A stretch of DNA of 15,809 nt from JBBQIY01 sp964618405 (GTDB taxonomy: Bacteria > Verrucomicrobiota > Kiritimatiellia > RFP12 > UBA3636). Both the position numbers and the translations under genes were made by a program. The stretch is taken from assembly GCA_964618405.1 (NCBI GenBank), contig CAZUAY010000061.1, positions 1 to 15,809 of the forward strand, read 5' to 3'. Below the pieces are notes generated by a model. That model saw only the letters and a list, made by a program, of their open reading frames with translations. It was not told where the DNA came from and did not search any database. Of the stretch, positions 1 to 5,928 are shown one piece after another. Positions within the stretch are counted from its first letter, which is position 1. Each line of letters starts with the position of its first letter.

Positions 1-55
1 TGTAGCCGCGATCGGTGATCGCGGACGATTCCGGCCTCATCGAGGCCAGCCACAG
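1..55. repeat. REP-like palindromic repeat, copy 1
   Basis: This copy shares the sequence TGTAGCC...ATTCCGGCC.CATCGAGGCCAGCCACAG with a second copy at 77-119. It contains two perfect hairpins. One pairs 6-13 with 17-24 (8 bp, loop GGT). The other pairs 33-38 with 42-47 (GGCCTC/GAGGCC, loop ATC). The two ends, TGTAGC and GCCACAG, are an imperfect inverted repeat. This looks like a non-coding REP or MITE-type element. The window begins at its first base, so the element may extend further left. Confidence 0.7.
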
Positions 56-76
56 AGGAGAAGTAGCGAGCTGAAA

Positions 77-119
77 CTGTAGCCACGGATCATTCCGGCC
101 GCATCGAGGCCAGCCACAG
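77..119. repeat. REP-like palindromic repeat, copy 2 (shorter)
   Basis: This is the second copy of the element at 1-55, in the same orientation and 21 bp downstream of it. It begins CTGTAGCC and ends GCCACAG. It keeps the distal part, including an imperfect GGCC(G/T)C-ATC-GAGGCC hairpin, but lacks about 13 nt that correspond almost exactly to the first hairpin of copy 1. The ends CTGTAGC and GCCACAG are near-perfect inverted repeats. Confidence 0.7.
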
Positions 120-138
120 CATTCCATTTTGTACAAAC

Positions 139-174
139 AACACCGCCTCTGAGTTTTTGCTCAGAGGCGGTGTT
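139..174 (-). terminator. Strong hairpin terminator after the ROK kinase gene
   Basis: A perfect 15-bp GC-rich stem pairs 139-153 with 160-174 around a 6-nt loop (154-159). It lies 42 bp past the ROK kinase stop codon and is the natural 3' end of the PIG-L/ROK operon. The tail on the minus strand is only moderately T-rich (GTTTGT). On the plus strand the tail is TTTCC, so the stem could also stop transcripts entering from the left. The stem is unambiguous; its role as terminator is inferred from position. Confidence 0.75.
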
Positions 175-178
175 TCCG

Positions 179-213
179 AATTCGTAATTTTTAATTAATA
201 ATTCGTAATTTAT
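179..213. repeat. Degenerate heptamer repeat, AATTCGT family (5 units)
   Basis: Five consecutive 7-nt units run between the hairpin and the ROK stop codon. All begin AATT. Units 1 and 4 are exactly AATTCGT, and the others have T/A-rich ends. The same heptamer is tandemly repeated upstream of pdxR at 4397-4463, so this is one family scattered across the window. Confidence 0.6.
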
Positions 214-216
214 TAC

Positions 217-1563
217 TTACTTGCTGTGCGGGCAGAGTGCCGCCGCTGCAACGGCTTGACCGAGTCGCTTCGCCTTTTCGTCCGGCATCGAGATCGACAC
301 AGCAGGAAACTCAGGATAGAATTTCGCAACGGTTTCAGTAGCAGTCGAAAGAATCAGATCGCCACCTGTTCCCGAGGTCACGCGTCCAAGAATCAACAAG
401 TGATCCATGTCGTAGAACTCACGATACCAGACAACGGAGTGTCCCAAATTTTCACCCAACATCCGATAGAGTGTGGTAGCGGTTGGGTCATTCATTTCCA
501 TCAGCTTCTGGACTTCAACCAGGCGATCCGGTAGCCCCATGCTCTCAGGGAACTTAATACCCAGATAGCCTGCCAAATAATTCGTAGCCTGCTGCGAGAA
601 ATACATCGCGCCGACTCCAGAATCGCCTGACCATTCGTCAGTAGGTGCAGTCTTTCCAAAGTCAACGGGAGCGAAAGCAAGCTCGTTAAGTCTGCCGGTA
701 ATGCCACCCTTACGATCCAAGTATCCGCCAGCTTCGCTGGAGCCCATCGCCACGCCGAGAACCGCCTTCGTTCCATTCGTTAAAAATGCGGCCAAGGCTG
801 TAACGTCTCCGTCATTCTCAACCTGAACTGGCACATTCCATTTCTTCTCGATGTTCTTAAAAAGATTCTGTGCTTCTGCGTACAGGTTCGGACGAATGGC
901 ACGGAAGAGCGAGGCCACACGCATCTGGTTGTCGACCACGATTCCAGCCGAACTTCCGCCAATTGCATCTACACGAGGCAAGTGCGAGGCCGCGGCCTGC
1001 AAGCCCTTGTTAAGCTGTTCGAAGTGGTATGATGGATCTTCTGCGTTGCGTGGATCCCAAGGGAATTCGTCGCTGAACCGGACTTCACCATCCTCTACTG
1101 CCGCGATTTTGAAATCACTGGCACCGAGGTCAAAACCGATTCTGCATCCCTTCCACGAAATGCCCGTTCCCATCTCAGAATCGCGCGTCGCCGGAATAGC
1201 ATCGGCACTGCTGCGACAAATCTCCATCTCGCGTCCGTAGGCTTTGAACATCATATCACGGTCGAAGCTTCTCGCTCCGCCTGCACCGTATGCATTTTCG
1301 ATCGCTGCACAGAAAGCATCAGGGCCAGAAAGGTGAAGTTTCCAGCCACCCGATGCCCAGAGCACGAACTTCACACACCGCTCAGCAAGACGAATGGATT
1401 CGGCGTCGTTTTCCATTCCTGCCGGAATCGGAAGCGTATACTGATAGGCGCAGCCGTTTTCGCGTTCCCATGCGAATTTAAATTCAGTGTGCTTTCCTTT
1501 GGCCGCTGCCGCTTTAAGCTTGAACAGGGACGGAATCATGGGGACAAATTGATTGGTTTTCAT
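217..1563 (-). CDS. ROK-family sugar kinase with an extra N-terminal domain
   Basis: The product is a predicted cytoplasmic kinase of 448 aa, probably acting on a hexose or amino sugar. The actin-like (ASKHA) fold is visible from about residue 141. It has the phosphate loop with IGFDLGASDFK (D145), the catalytic-Asp motif VENDGD (D251) and a Gly-rich second phosphate segment near 268-290. Typical ROK kinases are about 300 aa; this one carries about 140 extra N-terminal residues that I do not recognise and that show no helix-turn-helix. The usual ROK zinc motif (CxCGxxGCxE) appears replaced by a Cys-free stretch around 311-325 (WSGDSGVGAM). I chose the ATG at 1561-1563 because AAAGGA lies a normal distance upstream and because the upstream in-frame ATG (1611) would overlap the deacetylase gene. 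The gap to that gene is 13 bp, so the two are cotranscribed. ROK membership is fairly sure; the sugar is unknown. Confidence 0.8.
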   Translation of the reverse strand: MKTNQFVPMIPSLFKLKAAAAKGKHTEFKFAWERENGCAYQYTLPIPAGMENDAESIRLAERCVKFVLWASGGWKLHLSGPDAFCAAIENAYGAGGARSFDRDMMFKAYGREMEICRSSADAIPATRDSEMGTGISWKGCRIGFDLGASDFKIAAVEDGEVRFSDEFPWDPRNAEDPSYHFEQLNKGLQAAASHLPRVDAIGGSSAGIVVDNQMRVASLFRAIRPNLYAEAQNLFKNIEKKWNVPVQVENDGDVTALAAFLTNGTKAVLGVAMGSSEAGGYLDRKGGITGRLNELAFAPVDFGKTAPTDEWSGDSGVGAMYFSQQATNYLAGYLGIKFPESMGLPDRLVEVQKLMEMNDPTATTLYRMLGENLGHSVVWYREFYDMDHLLILGRVTSGTGGDLILSTATETVAKFYPEFPAVSISMPDEKAKRLGQAVAAAALCPHSK

Positions 1564-1576
1564 TCGAATTATTCCT

Positions 1577-2440
1577 TTAAATGTTGGCTCCGCCGGTGCG
1601 AAGTGTTTCACGAATCTCAGCCTGGAAGCGTTCTACAAATCCCATGATGAATGCCTCAGGCGAAAGCGAATCATCCTCTATCAGCGGGGTCATGTCGATT
1701 GCATAAGCAACCTGCTCCATATCATCAACGGCATGCGGATCTCCGTATGTGGCATTGGCGCGACGCCTGCCAAACGTTCCCAGATCGTAGCGCTTTCCAC
1801 CCGCAATTTGGGAATCAAAGACTCCCATGAGCGCGGCTGCAAGCGCATCGCGTCCTCCTGAGTTCAACCGAAGTTTTTCGCTGTCAGAAACCCAATCGAG
1901 ACTACGCCAGATCTCGCCGCCCAGCAATTTCTTAGGGCGCTCAGCCTTTGGAAGCTTACGGATTGCACGAAGCACATTGATCGCGGTTCCAACATGCGTG
2001 TTGTGCTTGTCAGCAAAATTGTGGGTCATAACCACCTCAGGACGCATGGCACGAAGGACCGCTGCCAGCTCATCAGAAGGCGCTTGGTTTTCTGGATTAC
2101 GAAGATCTTTGCTTGTAAACCAAAGTTGAACCAAAGCGGCGTAGTGTCCGACATCAGCCGCGAGCTTCTGCTCTTTGCGACGGATGGTCTGCATCTCTGC
2201 GTCCGTACAATCCGCATAGACACCGCTCCGTGGCGAACCTGCACCATTCGACATCACAATTGCACCAAAGCTAGGCTCTCCCGTGCCGTATGCCCCTAGA
2301 ATGAGCGGAAAACCCATGAATTCGACATCGTCTTGATGGGCACCCACGACAACTGTCTTGACTCGCGAAAAGGCCGCACCGCCTTCGATGCCGTCTGGCA
2401 CATAAATTTCAGCTCCCTGCTGTGAAAAATTAAAATTCAT
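1577..2440 (-). CDS. PIG-L/LmbE-family deacetylase
   Basis: The product has 287 aa and no signal peptide, so it should be cytoplasmic. PIG-L proteins are Zn-dependent hydrolases that remove acetyl groups from N-acetylglucosamine-type substrates (for example MshB and BshB). The signature segment is VVGAHQDDVEF (H35, D37, D38), a Gln variant of the usual AHPDD. The second metal motif is MTHNFADKHNTH (H140, D144, H146, H149). The likely metal ligands are H35, D38 and H149, with D37 as general base. The segment ending in DMTPLIE (about 247-257) resembles the C-terminal part of sugar-type PIG-L enzymes. The ATG has AGAAAGG 7 nt upstream. It is the first gene of a two-gene operon with the ROK kinase, which suggests that the deacylated amino sugar is phosphorylated next. 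The natural substrate is unknown. Confidence 0.82.
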   Translation of the reverse strand: MNFNFSQQGAEIYVPDGIEGGAAFSRVKTVVVGAHQDDVEFMGFPLILGAYGTGEPSFGAIVMSNGAGSPRSGVYADCTDAEMQTIRRKEQKLAADVGHYAALVQLWFTSKDLRNPENQAPSDELAAVLRAMRPEVVMTHNFADKHNTHVGTAINVLRAIRKLPKAERPKKLLGGEIWRSLDWVSDSEKLRLNSGGRDALAAALMGVFDSQIAGGKRYDLGTFGRRRANATYGDPHAVDDMEQVAYAIDMTPLIEDDSLSPEAFIMGFVERFQAEIRETLRTGGANI

Positions 2441-2495
2441 AATTAAACCTTTCTAAATCGTCAATTTATACGGTGTTATCCGATTAAAAGGCAAA

Positions 2496-2523
2496 ATTAT
2501 ACAGATTCGATGGGTAAAGACAA
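2496..2523 (-). promoter_or_regulatory. Sigma70-type promoter of the PIG-L/ROK operon
   Basis: Read on the minus strand, -35 TTGTCT (2518-2523) and a perfect -10 TATAAT (2496-2501) are separated by 16 bp. The implied start of transcription is near 2489, giving a leader of about 50 nt before the deacetylase ATG at 2440. Predicted from consensus only. Confidence 0.6.
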
Positions 2524-2560
2524 GTGTGAAGTTATTTTAAACACCACTAATGTGTAAAAA

Positions 2561-2595
2561 TAGTCGCGTAGGGCGAGTATCGAGCTACGAGATTT
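2561..2595. repeat. Degenerate heptamer repeat, GAGTCGC-like
   Basis: Five 7-nt units can be laid end to end. The last three begin GAG (2575, 2582, 2589) and the first two contain the related TAGTCGC and GTAGGGC. This looks like a decayed relative of the exact GAGTCGC repeat at 4368. It lies in the 286-bp gap between the deacetylase gene and pdxT. Apart from this, the array at 2682 and the promoter at 2496-2523, I see nothing else in that gap. Confidence 0.4.
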
Positions 2596-2681
2596 GTCTG
2601 ACGCGTCCGACCAGTGAGTCATGATCGACAAAGCTTCCAGCTTGGCTTAAAATAAAGTTTTCTAATGGGGCATGGGACACA

Positions 2682-2716
2682 ACTCGCGACTCGCCACTAG
2701 CGACTCGCGACTTCTT
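2682..2716. repeat. Heptamer repeat ACTCGCG (reverse complement of GAGTCGC)
   Basis: Units at 2682 and 2703 are exact ACTCGCG. Units at 2689 and 2696 differ by one base each, and a partial unit follows at 2710. The motif is the reverse complement, after rotation, of the GAGTCGC repeat at 4368-4388. The array ends 10 bp past the pdxT stop codon, so the same heptamer flanks the pdxST pair in opposite orientations. Confidence 0.65.
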
Positions 2717-2726
2717 CTGCGCCGTC

Positions 2727-3293
2727 TCAGCACATGGCCACAAAGGCTGAATGAATCGCCGTATCGTGGGTCAGCTCAGGATGGAAAGAAGTCACCAGCA
2801 TGTTGTTCTCTCGTGCGGCAATGATGTGTCTGTTTTCCTCCGCAAGCACGCGCGTATCACCCCAGACGCGCTCCACCCACGGCGCGCGAATAAAAACGCA
2901 TTCAATCGGATGAGTTGAAAGATCATGAATTGGCAGGGTCGTGCGAAAACTGCCAAGTTGACGTCCGTAGGCATTACGTCTCACGCTGATATCCATGAGT
3001 GCAAGATGCGGACTTTCGCCCAACACCTCTTTGGCTAACAGAATCATACCGGCACACGTTCCCCACACGGGCATACCGGTTTCAATACGACGTTTGAGCG
3101 GCTCTTCCATATCGAAAATTTTGAGAAGGCGTGAGATCGTGGTACTCTCGCCCCCAGGAATAATTAGGCCATCAACGGATTTAATGCCGATAGAGGAATT
3201 CACCTCTACCGGCTTAACGCCTCGAAGGGTCGAGAGTGCTGCCAAGTGCTCTGCAACAGAGCCTTGGAGGGATAGCACACCGATTCGTTTCAT
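2727..3293 (-). CDS. pdxT: PdxT, glutaminase subunit of PLP synthase
   Basis: This is the class I glutamine amidotransferase that hydrolyses glutamine and channels ammonia to PdxS in the DXP-independent route to PLP. At 188 aa it is close to the usual length (about 190-200). The oxyanion and substrate segment PGGEST lies at 46-51. The nucleophile is C80 in WGTCAGM, and the remaining catalytic residues H171 and E173 lie in FHPEL. An RRNAYGRQ segment (105-112), conserved in the family, is present. The gene starts 2 bp after the pdxS stop codon (TAAACATG), so translation is very likely coupled. No convincing terminator was found downstream. Confidence 0.97.
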   Translation of the reverse strand: MKRIGVLSLQGSVAEHLAALSTLRGVKPVEVNSSIGIKSVDGLIIPGGESTTISRLLKIFDMEEPLKRRIETGMPVWGTCAGMILLAKEVLGESPHLALMDISVRRNAYGRQLGSFRTTLPIHDLSTHPIECVFIRAPWVERVWGDTRVLAEENRHIIAARENNMLVTSFHPELTHDTAIHSAFVAMC

Positions 3294-3295
3294 GT

Positions 3296-4210
3296 TTAGC
3301 CTCTGCCAGCCATCAGATTTTCAGGCGCGATTGAGCTGATCTCTATTCCCTTCATCGCTGCACCCAATCCCTTGCTCACTTGGATGAGCACCTTCGGATT
3401 GTTGTAGGAGGCCGTTGCCTTCACAATGGCACGCGCCATCTTGGCGGGATCGGCTGATTTGAAAATGCCAGACCCCACGAAAATGCCATCAGCGCCCAAC
3501 AGCATCATCAGCGCCGCATCGGCGGGCGTTGCAACACCACCTGCCGCGAAATTCACGACGGGGAGGCGTCCTGACTCTGCCACTTGCTTTACGAGTTCGA
3601 ACGGTGCACCGTTTTCTTTTGCAAAGACCATCAACTCGTCAGCAGGAAGATTCTTTAAGCGACGAATCGACCCCATGACCGAGCGCATGTGACGAACGGC
3701 TTCGACAATGTTGCCCGTGCCCGCCTCGCCTTTGGTGCGAATCATGACTGCGCCTTCACCGATCCGGCGTAGCGCTTCGCCGATGTTTCGGCAACCACAA
3801 ACGAACGGCACCGAGAACGCATGCTTATCCAAATGGAATTCATCGTCCGCCGGGGTCAACACCTCGCTCTCGTCGATGTAGTCAATCTCGAGTGCTTCAA
3901 GAATTCGTGCTTCTGCGATATGCCCGATACGTGCCTTCGCCATTACGGGAATCGACACCGCGGCCTGAATTTCGATAATCATTTGCGGATCGCTCATGCG
4001 AGCCACACCTCCGTCTCTACGGATGTCCGAAGGAACGCGTTCCAGTGCCATCACAGCGACAGCACCTGCGTCCTCGGCGATCCTCGCTTCTGCGGCATTC
4101 GTCACGTCCATGATCACGCCACCTTTGAGCATCTGCGCAAGATTACGGTTGAGCTCAGCGCGGTTTTCGGTATTCGCTGCTTTAGCGGTCTTCTTAGTTT
4201 TCGTTGCCAT
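3296..4210 (-). CDS. pdxS: PdxS, synthase subunit of PLP synthase
   Basis: This (beta/alpha)8-barrel enzyme makes PLP from ribose 5-phosphate, glyceraldehyde 3-phosphate and the ammonia delivered by PdxT; the subunits form a 12+12 complex. The product is 304 aa. Highly conserved blocks include the VIMDV strand with D35, MALERVPSDIR, MAKARIGH with Schiff-base lysine K92, YIDESEVLTPADDEFHLDK, PFVCGCRN, and RTKGEAGTGNIVEA with the second lysine K160. The phosphate-binding FAAGGVATPADAAL and GSGIFKS segments follow. The ATG at 4208-4210 has AAGGA about 6 nt upstream; an in-frame ATG 33 bp upstream lacks this. The N-terminus is a Lys/Ala/Asn-rich extension of about 10 residues relative to B. subtilis PdxS. 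The gene leads the pdxST pair and is divergent from the MocR-type regulator. Confidence 0.98.
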   Translation of the reverse strand: MATKTKKTAKAANTENRAELNRNLAQMLKGGVIMDVTNAAEARIAEDAGAVAVMALERVPSDIRRDGGVARMSDPQMIIEIQAAVSIPVMAKARIGHIAEARILEALEIDYIDESEVLTPADDEFHLDKHAFSVPFVCGCRNIGEALRRIGEGAVMIRTKGEAGTGNIVEAVRHMRSVMGSIRRLKNLPADELMVFAKENGAPFELVKQVAESGRLPVVNFAAGGVATPADAALMMLLGADGIFVGSGIFKSADPAKMARAIVKATASYNNPKVLIQVSKGLGAAMKGIEISSIAPENLMAGRG

Positions 4211-4293
4211 ATCTATCCTTCTTTCTTTTTTACGGCGACACACAGGCCGCTTTCACTTTAACATCAGACTTGCTTCTTCTAAACAAGACGAGT

Positions 4294-4321
4294 ATTATAC
4301 TCTCTTTTGACACCTCCACAA
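4294..4321 (-). promoter_or_regulatory. Sigma70-type promoter of pdxST
   Basis: On the minus strand, -35 TTGTGG (4316-4321) and a perfect -10 TATAAT (4294-4299) are separated by 16 bp. The predicted start site is near 4287, giving a leader of about 77 nt. Just upstream of the -35, two direct CAGTT copies (plus strand 4326-4330 and 4350-4354, 24 bp apart) lie where an activator of the MocR/PdxR type would be expected to bind. The promoter is well supported by consensus; the operator is a guess. Confidence 0.6.
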
Positions 4322-4367
4322 CACCCAGTTCCGGTATTTTTGATGGGGTCAGTTTAGGAGAAGTTGA

Positions 4368-4507
4368 GAGTCGCGAGTCGCGAGTCTGCGATTTGTAATT
4401 CGTAATTTTTTCTCACTATCTCCCAATTCGTAATTCGTAATTCGTAATTCGTAATTCATAATTTTCTACGCACTACGCACTACTCACTACTCACTACTCA
4501 CTATTAA
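4368..4507. repeat. 140-bp composite heptamer array upstream of pdxR
   Basis: A single 7-nt register runs unbroken for 20 units. It begins with two exact GAGTCGC units and a variant (4368-4388). It continues with TAATTCG-type units at 4396, 4403 and 4424-4465, of which several are exact. It ends with CTACGCA/CTACTCA units (4466-4500) and a variant at 4501. The last unit abuts the pdxR ATG at 4507. Three different motifs therefore share one frame of repetition. The array occupies almost half of the 296-bp divergent pdxS-pdxR gap. It resembles the heptanucleotide short tandem repeats known from filamentous cyanobacteria. Unit length and lack of unique spacers exclude CRISPR. Confidence 0.85.
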
Positions 4508-5904
4508 TGGACGCTCTCACCCTCACCTTTGCTGGCACCAGGCCACTCTACCACCAACTCTATAAGAAGCTGGCGGAGGAAATTGCTTCGGGACGCATGA
4601 GGCCCGGCGAACGTCTGCCTTCGAAGCGTATGCTCAGCGAGCACTTACAGCTCAGCATCAATACCGTCGATGGTGCGTACCAAATGCTTGTCGACGAAGG
4701 CTACATTGAATCGAGACCGCGAAGTGGATTCTTTGTCATTGAAATTCCCCAATCTGTCAAATCGCTTCAGACTGCTACCAGGCGTTCTACCGCGAAGCTC
4801 CCCTCCCCTCCTCCAGATTTTAAATACGATCTACGTACGAGCCTTGTTGATCCAGACGTTTTTCCCTTTGCAACCTGGGCCAAGTTAACCAAAAAAGTTA
4901 TGACGCGGGGAAAGTCCTTGCTCGCTCCTGGTGAGGCGCAAGGCGAGCGTGTTCTGCGAGAAATTTTAATGGAACACCTGCGGGAATTTCGTGCGGTCGA
5001 TGCGGTCGCTTCTCAACTGGTCATCGGAGCTGGAATGGAGTATCTGCTGAGTCTCCTAACCAAGATCACTGGGCCTGATGTTCTGTATGCGCTCGAGGAT
5101 CCAGGCTACGTGAAGAATCGACGCATCCTTCAAAACAATCGGGTTCCCTACACCCTACTCGGCATGGATGATGCCGGCATGAGACCGTACTTGTTAAGGA
5201 GCAGCGGTGCTGACATTGCCTACATTACGCCAACGCATCAATTTCCGATGGGAACAACCATGCCCGTCGGACGCCGACTAGAACTCATCGCGTGGGCTGA
5301 AGAGAAAACTGGACGGTATATCATCGAGGACGATTACGACAGTGAATTCCGCTACTCAGGAAGACCAATACCCTCGCTGTCAGGGCTCACCTCCAGCGAG
5401 AAAGTCATCTACATCGGCACCATGTCTCGCTCAATTGCACCCTCGGTTCGTATTGCGTATATGGTGCTGCCCCAAACGCTCTTGCAAGAATACAGGCAAC
5501 GTTTTGAAGACTATTCCTGCACGGTCTCGGTCTTTGAACAACTTACACTTGCCGAGTTCATTGCGGGCGGACATCTTGTTCGTCACTTAAATCGCGTGCG
5601 CACGCTGTGTCGGAAGCGTCGCGACCTGCTCATCACGCTTCTTAAAGCCGCATTCGGCACACGCGTTCACATTAGCGGATCCAATATTGGATTGCATTTA
5701 CTCGTCACGCTCAGCGGCGGCCCCGGGGAAAAGGGCATGAAAACGCGTGCAGCCAAAGAAGGCATTCGGCTCACCGGTGTTTCTGAATACGCGGAGCGGG
5801 TCGACACCGTCATTCCCCGCAACACCGTTGTCATGGGTTACGCGGCATTGAAGGAGAACGACATCGCTCAAATCGTCAAGCTCCTCGAATCCGCATGGGC
5901 CTAA
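4507..5904 (+). CDS. pdxR: MocR/PdxR-type transcription regulator (GntR wHTH plus aminotransferase-like domain)
   Basis: The product is 465 aa, the usual MocR length. Residues 1-75 form the GntR winged helix (PLYHQLYKKLAEEI, then GERLPSKRMLSEHL). After a linker, residues of about 115-465 form a fold-type I aminotransferase-like domain. The domain has TPTHQFPMGTTMP and EDDYDSEFRYSGRP, where D275 corresponds to the PLP-nitrogen ligand. The segment that normally reads GTFSK(T/S)LAP is GTMSRSIAP here. Residue 308 is Arg (codon CGC, 5428-5430) in the place of the Schiff-base Lys (K312 in B. subtilis GabR). The Asp-to-Lys spacing of 33 residues matches GabR, supporting this alignment. Divergence from pdxST argues that it regulates them, as PdxR does in Corynebacterium and Bacillus relatives. 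No Shine-Dalgarno sequence precedes the ATG; heptamer repeats fill that space. The symbol rests on context. Confidence 0.88.
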   Translation: MDALTLTFAGTRPLYHQLYKKLAEEIASGRMRPGERLPSKRMLSEHLQLSINTVDGAYQMLVDEGYIESRPRSGFFVIEIPQSVKSLQTATRRSTAKLPSPPPDFKYDLRTSLVDPDVFPFATWAKLTKKVMTRGKSLLAPGEAQGERVLREILMEHLREFRAVDAVASQLVIGAGMEYLLSLLTKITGPDVLYALEDPGYVKNRRILQNNRVPYTLLGMDDAGMRPYLLRSSGADIAYITPTHQFPMGTTMPVGRRLELIAWAEEKTGRYIIEDDYDSEFRYSGRPIPSLSGLTSSEKVIYIGTMSRSIAPSVRIAYMVLPQTLLQEYRQRFEDYSCTVSVFEQLTLAEFIAGGHLVRHLNRVRTLCRKRRDLLITLLKAAFGTRVHISGSNIGLHLLVTLSGGPGEKGMKTRAAKEGIRLTGVSEYAERVDTVIPRNTVVMGYAALKENDIAQIVKLLESAWA

Positions 5905-5928
5905 AAGAATTTACAACGAATCTTTTTT
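5903..5928. terminator. Possible weak bidirectional terminator between convergent genes
   Basis: The stop codons of pdxR and the beta-helix gene are only 6 bp apart. An A/T-rich imperfect stem pairs 5903-5911 with 5919-5926 (one bulged A, 7-nt loop). It overlaps both stops and is followed on the plus strand by a run of T. It is weak in pairing energy by eye, and nothing better is present nearby. Confidence 0.3.

Noticed and set aside
1564..1611. Longer start for the ROK kinase at the ATG ending at 1611
   Set aside because: It would overlap the deacetylase gene by 35 bp; the internal ATG at 1563 has a good ribosome site and leaves a 13-bp gap.
2630..2660. Short inverted repeat AAGCT/AGCTT after pdxT considered as the pdxST terminator
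   Set aside because: The stem is only 5 bp with no T-run after it on the minus strand.
4368..4507. Repeat cluster considered as a CRISPR array or iteron origin
   Set aside because: Units are only 7 nt with no unique spacers, so it is not CRISPR. No dnaA, repA or DnaA-box cluster is near, so an origin is not supported.
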